A DNA stretch of 64,000 bases from Agelaius tricolor. Taxonomy: Eukaryota > Chordata > Aves > Passeriformes > Icteridae. Where the stretch lies: assembly GCA_023055355.1 (NCBI GenBank), contig JALJCS010000039.1, positions 486,001-550,000 on the forward strand. Direction: 5' to 3'. A program made the position numbers and the translations under genes. Shown here in pieces: positions 47,834 through 59,134 of the stretch; within the stretch, counting starts at the first letter, position 1, and each line of letters starts with the position of its first letter. The notes beneath the pieces are model-generated. The model made no database searches. It was not told the DNA's origin and saw only the letters and a list, made by a program, of their open reading frames with translations.

Positions 47834-47945
47834 TTTTATGTGATGTTGGCATTTTTAGATTAGAGTAAAAACTTACTGTCTAACATAGGTGATAAGTACT
47901 GAGAAGTTATTGTAAATAGTGTACGCGTAGTTTTTAGTATAAAAA
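47834..47945 (+). mobile_element. truncated LTR fragment
   Basis: Similar to the minus strand of 36005-35930 (TGATGTTGGCA then ACTTACTGTCTAACATAGG), so it is a fragment of the same LTR family as 35666-36587 in the opposite orientation. Confidence 0.55.
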
Positions 47946-48030
47946 GATAAAACCACACAGTTCCCCATGGTCCCTCACAGGCCCCTCATGGCTCCCTCAC
48001 AGTTGCCCAAGACCCCTCACAGCCCCTCAC

Positions 48031-48339
48031 TGTGGATGCCATGGGACAGAGAGAGAAACAGCAAGTGTTTCTCACAGCAGCTTGTGAGAATTATTAGCAA
48101 GTTGTAAGAATGTGAGAACTTCAGTATAAACAATCTGCAGGTGGTGTTCTTCTACTTCCTCTTTCTCTTCTTCTCAAGGACTGTGTCTAAAGAATGTTTT
48201 TGTTAACTAGCCAATCAAGCAGAATATATCGTATCACTCTATAAAAACCGCTCGGTTCTCTTGAATTAAACCTTCTTTTAGTCTTTCTGCAATACTGCCT
48301 CCTGCCTGTTCCTGTGTCATTCTGGGCGCAAGAGTGACA
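48031..48339 (+). mobile_element. solo LTR with perfect 6-bp target-site duplication
   Basis: Starts TGTGGATGCCATGGG and ends GCAAGAGTGACA, 309 bp. CCTCAC occurs immediately on both sides (48025-48030 and 48340-48345). TATA-like CTATAAAAACC near 48240 and an ATTAAA near 48267 support the orientation. A 6-bp duplication suits class II (ERVK-like) elements. It sits inside degenerate CCCCTCACAG-type repeat sequence. Confidence 0.88.
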
Positions 48340-48409
48340 CCTCACGGCCCTTCATGGCCCCTCAGGGCCCCTCACAGCTCAAGGCTCTTCACGGCCCCTG
48401 AGCCGCCTC

Positions 48410-48480
48410 CGGCCCCGCCATTGGCGCCGCTCTTTGCTGCTGGCCAATGGCGGCCCGAGTCTGCAGTGACGTCACCGCTC
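48410..48480. promoter_or_regulatory. CpG-rich promoter-like block with CCAAT boxes and CRE
   Basis: Inverted CCAAT box at 48420-48424, forward CCAAT at 48444-48448 and a perfect CRE (TGACGTCA) at 48467-48474, all in a CpG-rich setting that continues to about 49060. This is the layout of a housekeeping or bidirectional promoter. I found no confident first exon; long GC-rich frames downstream (48447-49168) lack known domains. Confidence 0.5.
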
Positions 48481-49141
48481 GCCGGGCAAAGGAAGGCCTG
48501 GGGCTGAGGTGCCCCGGGCTGGCCGGGAATGGGGTCCGGGGGTCCCCGGGCTCATGGAAACGGGGGATCCAGGGGCCGGGAGAGGAGGATACCGGGGAAA
48601 GGGGGTGCAGGGGGTGTCGGGGCAGGACAAGGGGGTGCAGGGGGTCCTGGAGCTGGGGAAGGAGATGCGAAGGGTCCCAGTGCCCAGGAATGGGCATTCA
48701 AGGGGGTCCCCGGGGGGCTCCCCAAAGCCCCTCCCAGGGGGCAGCAGGAGCTGGCTCAGGAGCTCTGGGCAGAGAAAAGGGGGTGACCCCGGCTTGGGGG
48801 GGACATGGGGGACTCACACACGCTCCCGGGGGGACACGACCCCCGGGGACCCCCCCTCACCTTGTCCCGCAGGGGAGGCCGAGCCCCAGCCCAGGCAGAC
48901 GAAGCCCCCGAGCCCCGGCAGCATCTTGGAGGGCGTGCGGGGCCGGGAGGGGCAGGATCCGGGAAAGGGCGGTGGCTTGTTCCGCGGGTTCCGCGGCTGC
49001 CTGGAAACCACGAAGGCGGCGGCAGCGTCTGTGACAGCGGCGCGGCCTCAGTTGCCTGAGAACGCGGCCCTGGCTGGTTGTGCGCAGCCTGGGCTCCTGC
49101 AGGCGGCTTCACTGGGCCATTCGCCAGGGGAATTGTTCGCG

Positions 49142-49245
49142 GAGCATTGGCCTCTGCAAAGTTCCTGAGCGTGCAGAGCATTGGCCTCTGCAAGGAGTTC
49201 ATCAGTGTGTGGAGCATTGGCCTCTGCAGAAAGTTCCTGAATTTC
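49142..49245 (+). repeat. three-copy tandem repeat, about 35 bp unit
   Basis: GAGCATTGGCCTCTGCA recurs at 49142, 49176 and 49212 with similar intervening sequence. Confidence 0.85.
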
Positions 49246-49380
49246 CTTTGGAGGTAAAGATTGACTCAAGATGAACTTTTTGGTTTTGTCTCATCTGCAC
49301 TCTGAGAGAGAATGCCAAAGGGAAATACAGGATAATGGGATAATGCCCGTCTTCTGGTGCAGCAGTTCAGTGGTCTGCAC

Positions 49381-49746
49381 TGCCACAGACATGTTTTATG
49401 AAAAATCCTTTGGGTTTTTTCTCCTGAGAAGCTGAGAGACCTCAGGAACAAAATGTAAACAATGGTTATCTGCTGCTGTGGAATGCAACAGGTGCATCTG
49501 TGATTGGTCTCCTAGAGTTGTTTCTAATTAATGGCCAATCACAGTCAGTTGGCTCAGACTCTCTGTCTGAGACACAAGCTTTTGTTATTCATTCTTTCTT
49601 TTTCTATTCTTAGCTAGCCTTCTGATGAAATCCTTTCTTCTATTCTTTTAGTATAATTTTAATAGAATATAGATCATCAAATAATAAATCAAGAGTCAGA
49701 TCCTCATCTCTTCCCTCATCCTAAGACCCCTGTGAACACCACCACA
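49381..49746 (+). mobile_element. solo LTR, family X copy 1 (366 bp)
   Basis: Starts TGCCACAGACATGTTTTATG and ends GTGAACACCACCACA. Flanks CTGCAC and ATGCAC match at five of six bases, an aged 6-bp duplication. It is clearly homologous to 52276-52661. AATAAATCAAG near the end is the poly(A) signal. Confidence 0.85.
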
Positions 49747-51480
49747 ATGCACAGCTGAGTGGATGAACAATATATGCTCTCCTGATTGTGCTTTTTTTTT
49801 TTGCACTGAAGGAATGCAACATTTTCTAAATGTACTGGTCTATACTTTTTTTTCCCGTCTAGTGGTTGCTTAAAGTGCTTAAAGGTGAATGAGGTCTTTT
49901 CAAGTTTCATCAAGTTTCAGTGGGTTGTTATTATCAGGTTATTAAAATTATTAGAGAGAGGCCTGTGAATTGAGGTGCAAACGAGACCATATGCCAAAAT
50001 CAATAGTCTGGATTTTATGTAACAGTAAATGTGAGGAAGAGAGAGAGAAAGGAAAAGAAAAAGAAGCAGGGGGGTGGCGGGGGGGGGATTGGGGGTTGGG
50101 AAGAAGGGGAAGAAAGAGAGTGACAGAGACAGATGAAGTGAAAAACATCACCATTCCACGGATCCCATTGGCATACCATCAAATCCTCTTCTGGTCTTCT
50201 CTGTGGTGAGGTCTCCCAAAACGTAAGACTCCAATGGATTCCTGCAGATTTGGGCAAGGTGGGACCTCCCAGGTGCCTCCCTGGGGTGGGGCAAGTTGGA
50301 CTCTGTCTATTGCTACTTTCAAATAATAGAAAATCTTTAGCATCTGTCTGTCCTTTTGAGTCTGCCATCAATTGGCTTCTGGATTTTCAGATCTGTTGTG
50401 TTACTTTGCGTGCCCTGCAGTCGTCTGGTGCAAGGCCTCAGGAATGGGTCTGGGGGCACTGTGGAGGTCTTTGGTGGGAGGTTTGTGTGCAAACCTGGCC
50501 TCAGCAGACGAGTCTGTGGCTATGACTTGCCCACCTTGAAGCCAGACAGAGCTGATTTTCAGGACAGCTGCTAGGTTTGGCTTTGTTGTGGATAGGTTTT
50601 TCTCTGCAGCCTTGTTTACTTCTCCCCAGCCCTGAGCTAATGGGACAATAGTGTCACCTTTGTCTTAAGTTCCCTTCGGCAGCTTAACTCACAGTGCCAA
50701 GTTCCAGTCCAGAGGCATTTTCAGGGAAGAGTGGGCTTGGGTGGTCGCAGCCTCTTTATACAGTTTTGTCCCAAAGGGCAGAAAGTCCTTTCTAACAATT
50801 TTTAAGCCATTAGCCATAACATTCCAGTCTCTCCCAAGTCCTGTGAGGAGCAGCTGAGAGAGCAGGGGTGCTTTAGCCAAAAGAAGAGGATATCCACTCC
50901 AGCTATTTTAAAGTAATATTTAAACTGCAGCTTTGTCTGTTCTAACTATTGCTAATGTTCAGATTTTTAGCTCCAGGTTTCAGTATGATCCATCTTTGAA
51001 TTGCACAAGGCAGCCCTATAGTTCAAATAAAGTCCAACTAGAGGCCTAACATACTAGCTACTTAGACCAAACAAGCACTTAGCTACTTTCAAATCATAGA
51101 AAATGTTTAGCACCAGTATATGCCTTGATTCTGCCATGAGCTGGGTTCTGGATTTTCAGAGTTCCATTGTTGCTTCTTCCAGTTTTGTTGAGGCATTGTC
51201 ACTCATCTGGGAGATCCTGCCTTCAAAATGGCTTCTGGATTCCCAAAGAAGACCTCGACACCTCGTCTTTTGTCCAGAGAAAGACTGACATCTTTCACTG
51301 TAAGTACCCACTGGGCTGTGTTAAGGCTGCAAACTGCCCTGGTGTCCCTGCTCTCCCTGCCCCTGCTTTAGTGCAAGCAAGAAAATGCTTTAAGTAGGTA
51401 ATAAGCAGAAATATTCTAGTAAGGCTACGAAACGCATGTAATAAATGACACAATTATGAAGGTTTCTTTTGAGGTGAACA
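49747..51480. other. intergenic or decayed ERV interior
   Basis: No gene recognised. A 79-bp segment at 50312-50390 is repeated in direct orientation at 51082-51159 (GCTACTTTCAAAT and TTCTGGATTTTCAG at its two ends). The region precedes an LTR with a polypurine tract, so it may be proviral interior. Confidence 0.4.
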
Positions 51481-51492
51481 GAGAGGGGGAAT

Positions 51493-52025
51493 TGTGGGAA
51501 TCCACAAAACCAGAGGGTTTTGGGAAAGCTGCAAAAGGCAAGCCTCAGATACAGTAGAACTGTGATTAGAGCTAAGCAGCTGCCATGAGATAGGTCAGCA
51601 GAAAAATTATTTAAAAAGTAGAAAAGCAAGGACAAATAGAACAATGGTCTGTGTATTAACGCTTGTCTAGAATAACTCTGTGAGCTACAGAAAAGTTTAT
51701 CTAGCAAGAGATTAGGAGGGTTAAAGCTTAATAATGGAGCTCTGTGCATTGTGCTTTAAGGCTTACAAGCAGGTATTCAAAATAAGCAAGCATTGTTTAA
51801 ACCAAAGGTACGAGTGCTTATAGTGGTTGGATAGAATTACTGCAATGTGCTTTTGCTTTGTGTGATTGGTCAAGAAACTTATAAAGTGAATTGTAACATT
51901 AAGTTCTTGGTCTGCTGCCTGGGATGTGAGCTGCTGGCATCTTCCCATTGTCATAACCATGTAATGAGAGTGATGCTGGAAAATAAAACAGCTCAAGGCA
52001 GTTCCACAGCAGTCCTGTCCCGTTT
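51493..52025 (+). mobile_element. probable 3' LTR with upstream polypurine tract
   Basis: GAGAGGGGGAAT at 51481-51492 reads as a polypurine tract, directly followed by TGTGGGAATCC. Downstream are a TATA-like ACTTATAAAG (51878) and an AATAAAAC signal (51981). The 3' end is uncertain (52010-52030). Confidence 0.5.
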
Positions 52026-52275
52026 GTGATTTGTAAATAGCCCCCTGCTGGTGTCAAGACCAAGCTGCCCTTGGGCACCTGAGCATGTTGGGGGGGAAGC
52101 TCAAACTCTGCCCAAAGCCCTGTGAGACAGGGCTGGTCCCAGCTGGAAGAGCTTCCAAAGCAGCTGTTCTCTCCCAGCTCCTGTGTGGGCACGGATCCAG
52201 CCCTGCAGACACAGTGTACAGCAAAGCAAGTTATCTGCTGCAGCACGCCCAGAAGAAAATGTCTCAGCACCTTGG

Positions 52276-52661
52276 TGTCCCAGATATCTTTTATGAAAAA
52301 TCCTTTCCTTAGGATTTTTCCTCCTGAGAAGCTGAGAAGCCTCAGGAACAAAATGTAAACAATGATTATCTGCTGCCGTGGAATGCAACAGGTGGATCTT
52401 GGATTGGCCCATGTTGGATGTTTGTAATTAATGGCCAATCACAGCCCAGCTGGCTCAGACAGAGAGTCCAGGCCAGAAGCCTTTGTTATCATTCCTTCCT
52501 CCTCTATTCTTAGCTAGCCTTCTGATGAAATCCTTTCTTCTATTCTTTTAGTGTAGTTTTAATATGTTATATATCACAAAATAATAAATCAAGCCTGCTG
52601 AACCATGGAGTCAGATCCTCGTCTCTTCCCTCATCGTAAGCCCCCTGTGAACACCATCACA
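52276..52661 (+). mobile_element. solo LTR, family X copy 2 (386 bp)
   Basis: Homologous along its length to 49381-49746 and in the same orientation. Starts TGTCCCAGATATC and ends GTGAACACCATCACA. Flanks CCTTGG and CCTTTG match at five of six bases. Confidence 0.85.
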
Positions 52662-54635
52662 CCTTTGTTCTGCAGGATGGTGGAAATCTTCCTGTGCTGG
52701 GAATTGTCCCCTGATTTTGGTTTACCATGTGTTGATGGTATCTCTCCCAAAGGAGTTGGCTTCTCTTGAAAGCTCTGGATTGGTAGCAATCTTGAGGGCT
52801 GTACAGTTCTTTCCTGCTCCCTGGAGCCAGGGCCACAAATGTTCCTTGGTGTCTGGAGCTCACTTGACTGAAGATGCCCCACTGCTGAGGCTCTGTCCAG
52901 GAGATCCCTCTGTTTTCTTCTCTGCAGGGGTCTGTGAGCCCAGAGAGAGAAAACAAATGCTAATTACCAGAGAGAACTACAACTTGGACACATTCCTGTG
53001 CTCCTCACTCTTGGTGCAACGTTCCTTTCTTGCCTCTCTTGGACTCAGCCAGCAGTGATATCTCCTTGCTGTGAGTTCTCAGTGCTGTACAGGGATGGAG
53101 TCAGGGCAGTTCTGAGAGCTCCTCCCCATTCTTTGAAAAGGTCACTGCCTCAATCCAATGAACCTAAAGAGGAAAGAAATGCCCAAAGAGCAGAAATCCC
53201 CAACCATGTCACATGCAATCACGGAGAAGCTGATGGGATAGAGCCATGTGGTTGGAGTATGTGTATTGCACTCTGTATTGTTAATTTATTGGTGCTGAGT
53301 ATTTCAGCAAGCAACTTCCAGGGCTCCCAGGCCTGTCCTGGACAATGTGACCACAAATTGTTCACCAGTGACACTTGTTCAAGAAAAGCCTTTCTGAACA
53401 AGCCCAACTCTGAGGCTCTAGCTGGTTTATTTTTGCCTTTCAGCTGCTTCCCTCTAAGTTCCCGTGGGAGAAGTTTCTCACCATGAAGAAGAAGGCCAGC
53501 ACTGGCGGGAGTTTTCTACCCAGAATTGGCCCATGTGTAGAGCTGGGGAAGACGGGTCCAAAGGTAGCCTTTTCCTGCTCTTCTCCTTTCTGTTTGATGG
53601 GAAGTTTGAAGAGGGTGTGTGCTTGTGACAGGCTTGCCTCCAGCAAAATACCTGAGTGTGCAGGTCCTGTTGTCATTGCAAGCTGCTGTTAGAGGTGGGC
53701 TGGGAGTCCTGATCTGCACTCAGCCAACACAAATAAGCTCTGCTGAAGCTGCCTAAGTGTAGCTGCCATTGCTGAAACAATGGGGGGAAGGCTGGGGACA
53801 CAAAGGCACAGCACTGCCATGTGCCATTCTCCTGCTGAAGGAGCCACCTCTTGCTTTGGTGTGGTCACCATCAAATGCTCGGGGTCACAGGATTCCCTCC
53901 AGAGTGGCAGCGTTGGCCTTGGAAGGCCGAGGACCTGCAGGAATTACTTCAGCTTCAACAAAACAAATTGCCTTTATGCTTTGGGCTGGAACAATGTGTT
54001 GGACCCTGAGGGGGTGTTAGATTTTGCAGGCTGCTAGATGTACAGGGGACTGGCCCTGGGCAGAGGGGAATGGATGTGCTTTATCTGGATCAGTGCCTTC
54101 TTAGAAGTGTGTTTAAAGCTGCTTTTCTGGCAGGACTGGCTCAGTAGAAAGCACAGTCCCAACGGGTAGGTGACTGAGGTGAGCTGTTGTTATGAATGAC
54201 GTCCCTATATGTCTAATTTAAGAAACCAACATTAGAATTGAGCAGCAATTTTAATTGAGCAGCAATTTTATATGAAATCATGCAATCAAATATAATCAAG
54301 CAGATACAAAATAATTAGGCAGTGGTTTGGATAAAGCATAAGCAAAACCAGTCAGGATACGGGGGGGGTTTTCTCACCCTGCCTCCCATTCAAAAGATAA
54401 AGAATCCAAACACAACTTCTAGACTGGATGCTAATACATATTCATCAATAATTTTCTGTCAATCTCCTCCTATTTTTGATTCTTGAAATCTATGTCACTG
54501 TACTGCACAGGGCATGCTCTGCTTGTTTCTATGGGGTCTTTTGGTTTTGGTGGTTGCTTCCCACGAAGGCTTCTCATCATCACTGTCCTTTGAACAACCC
54601 CACAAGCTGCACATGCACCCCAAGTCTTGTGTTAT
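52662..54635. other. intergenic, nothing recognised
   Basis: Short frames only; no repeat, RNA gene or conserved motif seen. Confidence 0.4.
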
Positions 54636-54640
54636 AGAAG

Positions 54641-55979
54641 TGTCATGGTTTGACACTGGCACAATGCCAGTGCCCCCATGAAGATACCTTCTCCCTGGTT
54701 TCTGCTGTGACCAGGAATAAGCAAAGCAGCCTCCTACTTAGGAAAGAAAAGAAAACAGAATTTTATTAACTACTCTACAGCTATAGATAAAAGGAACACA
54801 CACACAGGGAAAATGAAAACCTTACAAATACATTTCCTCCTGCCCCCACCAAATTTCCAATACAATGCATCTATTCCTCAAATCACCAACTCTCGGTCCA
54901 GCACCACCCTTCAGACAATCAATCCTCAGTTCATCAAGAGGAGAGGAGTCCTTCTTGTACCATGGGCTTCCCCTGGAAACACAGCTGAAGCCTCGTGTGT
55001 TTCCGTGTCACTCGTGGCACCGCCCGGAGTCCATCTGCTGTCGTGACCTCTTCCTTTTCACGTCCAGTGCTCTCACCACTGAACACGGACCAGAGCTGCT
55101 TCTAGGGTCTTTTTTAAGGATGCTCTGTCCCGATCCAAAAAGGGCACAGTCTCTCCTTTGGGACATCTGTCCCCACAATCTCTCCTTTGGGACACCTGTC
55201 CCCCCCATATTTTTTTACCCCCTGGGGCCGAGGGGTACCAACACTGAACCCTCTTGGTTCTGTGGCCATTGCCTCCCCCTAGAATGCAGTCTGTGTCACA
55301 AGGAACATGGTTCTGTCCATGGCTGTACAAAAAGAGTCCAGCAAAAGCCACTCCATCATCTCTTCCCACTAGGATTCTTCTCTATTCTTCCACTATTTCT
55401 CACTCGCCCAGACCTCTCTCACACTTGCACATTCCTTCCTCATCTTCCACTGTCTTCTAGGAGAGGTCAATGATCTGTAAAGTTCTCATTCTCCGAGAAG
55501 GGGTTAAAAAGCTCCTACAAGCGGCCGGCTGCACCCCCCCCTTCTTCTCTGTCCCAGCCGTGCTGCCGGCACAGGCCCATGTTTACCCAGTCTCAAGGTT
55601 ACAGTCCCAGGCAGCGTCTCTCTCTTTCTCTCTCTCTCTGTGTCTCTCAGGGGTGGCTGCCCGATGGCTCCTGGTGTCTCCCTCTCTCTCTCTCTCTCTT
55701 CCACTGTTCCACCCCCGGGCTCAGGCCTACCTCTCCCGGCCACATGGCTTTTCCCCTCCCCCTGCCCAGCCAGCAGCTGGGCCGGGGGAGAGACCCGAAC
55801 TCTTTCCCGCCGGAAACCCGAAAGGACCCTCCCAGGGGAAAGCTCTGCTTTTAACCCCGTGTTCTCAGAGGTCTGTCCAATGTCCCAATGGCCAGGTTAA
55901 ATGCCAATATTAAAGCCTGAATATCCATTGGCCCAAAACACAGCATCCCAAAAAACACATTTCCTGTCAAACCACCACA
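54641..55979 (-). mobile_element. large solo LTR with inverted ends and 5-bp target-site duplication
   Basis: 1339 bp. Plus strand starts TGTCATGGTTTGACAC and ends TGTCAAACCACCACA, so both termini carry the same inverted 15-base motif. AGAAG flanks it on both sides (54636-54640, 55980-55984). On the minus strand an AATAAA lies near the 3' end (about 54765). A 5-bp duplication and this TG..CA end fit an ERVL-type LTR of songbirds. The interior has TC microsatellites (55618-55700). Confidence 0.8.
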
Positions 55980-55984
55980 AGAAG

Positions 55985-56343
55985 CCAGCATTATATTCCA
56001 AAAAGAAGCCTTATTATTTCATAGATACCTGGAATCATCCCAATTTTGTCCATTTCAAGGCCAATTCTTTAATTATCCTGAGGCCTATTGCCTTTTGGGA
56101 TGTTACTTATCTCAAACTACATCCTGCATCCTGTTTTCTCATGAACATCTGAAAACATCTGTTTTGTCACACTAATTCCATATCCTTTTCCTCTCTTACT
56201 TTTTAACAAATATTTTCTAAAATGTTTGAAATATAGTTACAATTGTTAGCAGGAATCAGATTCATCTATCACACTGTTGAGCAAGAAATTGTCTGCAAGA
56301 GCCATGTAACACACTGGTTAAGGATTGCCCAGACAAAGCAGGG
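55985..56343. other. intergenic, nothing recognised
   Basis: AT-rich 360 bases between two LTRs without a feature I can name. Confidence 0.4.
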
Positions 56344-56348
56344 GAGAG

Positions 56349-56909
56349 TGTTGTAGTGCGTTCTTATATTTTGTAATACTTTGAAGTAGTTCGTTTTGTA
56401 TTCCCATATTTTTCCCAAATGGTTTTTCCTAGACTGTACCCCCCCCCCCCCCCTTCCTTTTACTTGTGTTATCCCTTTCCCGGGATGAGATCTCCAAACC
56501 CCCACCCTGGCTCTCTGTCAATCACTCAGCATCCCATCCCCTTATCCAGAAGTTTCGGTCCAAGTTATCGAGTGATTAGCCAGAGACTAGGGGTCAGCCC
56601 CCCAAGTCCTGCCCCATACGCTGTTTTGTATGTCTATTCCCCCAGCACCCATCCCCCAGAGATACCTATTGGTCAGTACAATGTTATCTACTTTTGGTTT
56701 CCTCCTCCCTTTAAATGTGACCTCCGGACATCCCCCGGGGCTCTCGGCAGGAGGCCCCCTGAGGTGCAGGAGCTCCTTCGGGACTCCTTAATAAAAACCT
56801 TGGATTATCCCCTGCTGGGAGTCGGCCCCTTCTCTTCTACCGATGTCTCTGCCGTCTCTGCTGCAGCGAAGGCAACCAGCCTGAGTGCCCTCAGCACCCT
56901 CGGGGCACA
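56349..56909 (+). mobile_element. solo LTR next to the rDNA (561 bp)
   Basis: Starts TGTTGTAGTGCG and ends CTCGGGGCACA, with GAGAG on both sides (56344-56348, 56910-56914). TATA-like CCCTTTAAATG at 56710 and AATAAAAACC at 56790 support the plus orientation. A poly-C run (56440-56453) lies inside. It sits about 2.2 kb before 18S, in what should be intergenic spacer or the rDNA border. Confidence 0.65.
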
Positions 56910-57145
56910 GAGAGTGTCTCCCCGCAGTCGGCCGTGTTGGGGCTGCACCCCCCAGTCTCTGCCGACTTGGGTCTGGCCCAGGGACTTTGAGAGGCCTGCA
57001 GAGAGACTGAGACAGGAGAGTTTTCTCCAAGCAATGCCTCTGCTCCAGAATCATTTGCTGTTGTTTTGGGCCCGTGGGTCCGCCTCGGCAGCGGCGGTGG
57101 TCCCCGGCCCGCGTCGTAGAAGCCGTCCCCCTTCCTCGGCCTTAA

Positions 57146-59134
57146 GCTGGTGACCCGCGTTGTGGCGGGCAGAATTTTTTGGCCTAGTTTTCTAGGTTTT
57201 TTTTTTTTTTTTGGGCCTGGCACCCGATGGAGAGTCCCCCGGACTGGTCCTGGGCGAGGCAGCGGTGCCTCGCCTACCTCGGTCGTGGCCGGATCGACTG
57301 AGCCGCTTATGCCGGGCGGGGCCGGGTTTGCCGTGCCAGGTCCGTTGCTTTTTGTTGAGGCGGGCAGAGTTGGGGGGGCGCCCGCCAGGCCTCCGCGGGC
57401 CTCTTTATTTTTCTCTCGCGGCCCTAAGCTGTGGCACCGAGAAGCGTTTTGATGAAGGTGCGAGCGGGATGCCGGTGGGTCCGTCGTGGGGAGGGAGTGA
57501 GGCGTGTACCTCAATCCTCCCCCCGGGCCCCTGGCCCTGCGGCCCCCATGGCTAGCACGGGACGTTGTGAACGCGCCTCCGTGTACCTTTTTTGTCGTGC
57601 TGTCCCCCGGCTTTTTTTTCCGGAAGGGAAAGCCAACCGCCACAAGGACGGGCGAAAGCCGTTGGCCCATGGCGCCAGGTCGGTGGCACTTTTTCTCGCA
57701 CGCTCGGCCAGGTTCCCCGGGCCGGAAGGAGGGGGGGGGCCACCGAATCCCCTCCTGGCCCAGCAGTGGCTGGTCCAGTCCCACCGTTGCCTAGCCAAAA
57801 GGGGAGCCGTTGTTGGCCACAGGCGGGTGACAGCACCCCCCGCGCTCCTCTGCTGCCACGAGCAACCCAATCCGCAGGTGGGCTGGGCGGCCATCGCCGT
57901 TGTCCCAGGACCGTGGCCGTCGGGCCCTTGTTGCCGTTGGCGCAACTCATTCCCGCAGCCGCGCCTGATCGATGTGGCTTTTTGGGTCGCGTCAGAGAGG
58001 GCCCCAGGCGGGCTGGCTCTCCTTCCAAGGCTTCTCTGTCATGGGGAAGCCATGGCGGGGGCGGTCCAGTGCTCGGGCAGGGCAGTCTCCTTTCCAATTC
58101 GCTTCCCGTCGCAGGTGAGGTGTCGCCCCTCCCGCTGGCCTGGGGAAGGGCGTCTTTAGCATCCTGAGCTGTGTGACGGCCGCATGGCCCCACGAGCCTC
58201 CAGGTGTCCTTAAAAAACCACGCGAGGTACCGGTGCCAGCCCCGGTCCGGGTAGCTTCCATGTGGGTGCCGGCCGCGAGCAGCGCCGGGCGGCGGTGCAG
58301 CTGGAGCTGAGCCTCAAGAAGGGAGAGAGGCGAGAGAGAAAAGAGAGAGGGCTAAAGTGCCTGAACCCGATGTGGCGCGGATGCGGGTGGAACAGAGCCC
58401 GGTCCGTGCGCTCCTTTGCCGTTCTGCCGCCTGCTGCAGAGCGAGCTGCCCCGGCTGAAAAGGGGCCTCAGTGTCCGCGCCGCACCTGCCTCGTCAGGTC
58501 GCTGCCTCCTCTAGCACGTCCGGTAGTTTCCACGCTGCCCAGTAGGGGGACACGCCAGGACGGGGTTCACTCCCTGTGAGCGGGGCCCCGCTCGGCCCAA
58601 CCTTGCCGGTGGCCGGTGGCTTGCCCGCGACCGGTCTGCGGGCGGGTTTTTCTCGGCTTTGGTGGAGGGGTGGTTCAGCCCCGGCTGAGCCCCATTCCAC
58701 GCGCCATGTGCATCATTTTGAGCGCGAGGCTGTGTCTCGAACCGGGGCGCAGGCCCTGGGAAAAAAAGTGAGAGAGAGAGAGACGAACCCTCGCGCTCCA
58801 TCCGAGTGGTGAAAAGCTGCGCAGCGGTCCCGGTTCCTTGCCTGCGGTGTCGCGGGAAGGGCCGGCCGCCAGTGTCGTCAGTAGCCAAGGGGCGTCTCTC
58901 GCGCATGGCACTGTTCTCCCCCCAGGCGATGCCGGGCTGTGATGCGGCCGGCCGCCACCCCGCCGACCGCCGCCGTGTCTTCATCCTTGATGCCGCTCCT
59001 GCGGGTCGGAGCGGCGAAAGAAGCCCTGAGGGTCGGGGTTTGACGCAGGGCGGGTTCGCTGGCAGGCCGGGCACGTCCAGGCGCTCCGTCCAGGCGCTCA
59101 CATGCCGTGGCACGGCGCCACCGTGGGTGGCAGC
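57146..59134 (+). other. 5' external transcribed spacer and promoter region of rDNA
   Basis: GC-rich sequence with T and GA runs leading into 18S. Character and position fit the 5' ETS of 45S pre-rRNA. The transcription start is not identifiable; the boundary given is where GC content rises. Many long frames on both strands are due to composition. Confidence 0.55.

Noticed and set aside
47681..47863. Leu/Pro/Ser repeat protein
   Set aside because: Translation of the CTTC microsatellite.
48447..49168. Protein-coding first exon after the CpG-rich promoter block
   Set aside because: Overlapping frames in all three phases and both strands, no conserved motif, no clear donor site chosen by frame.
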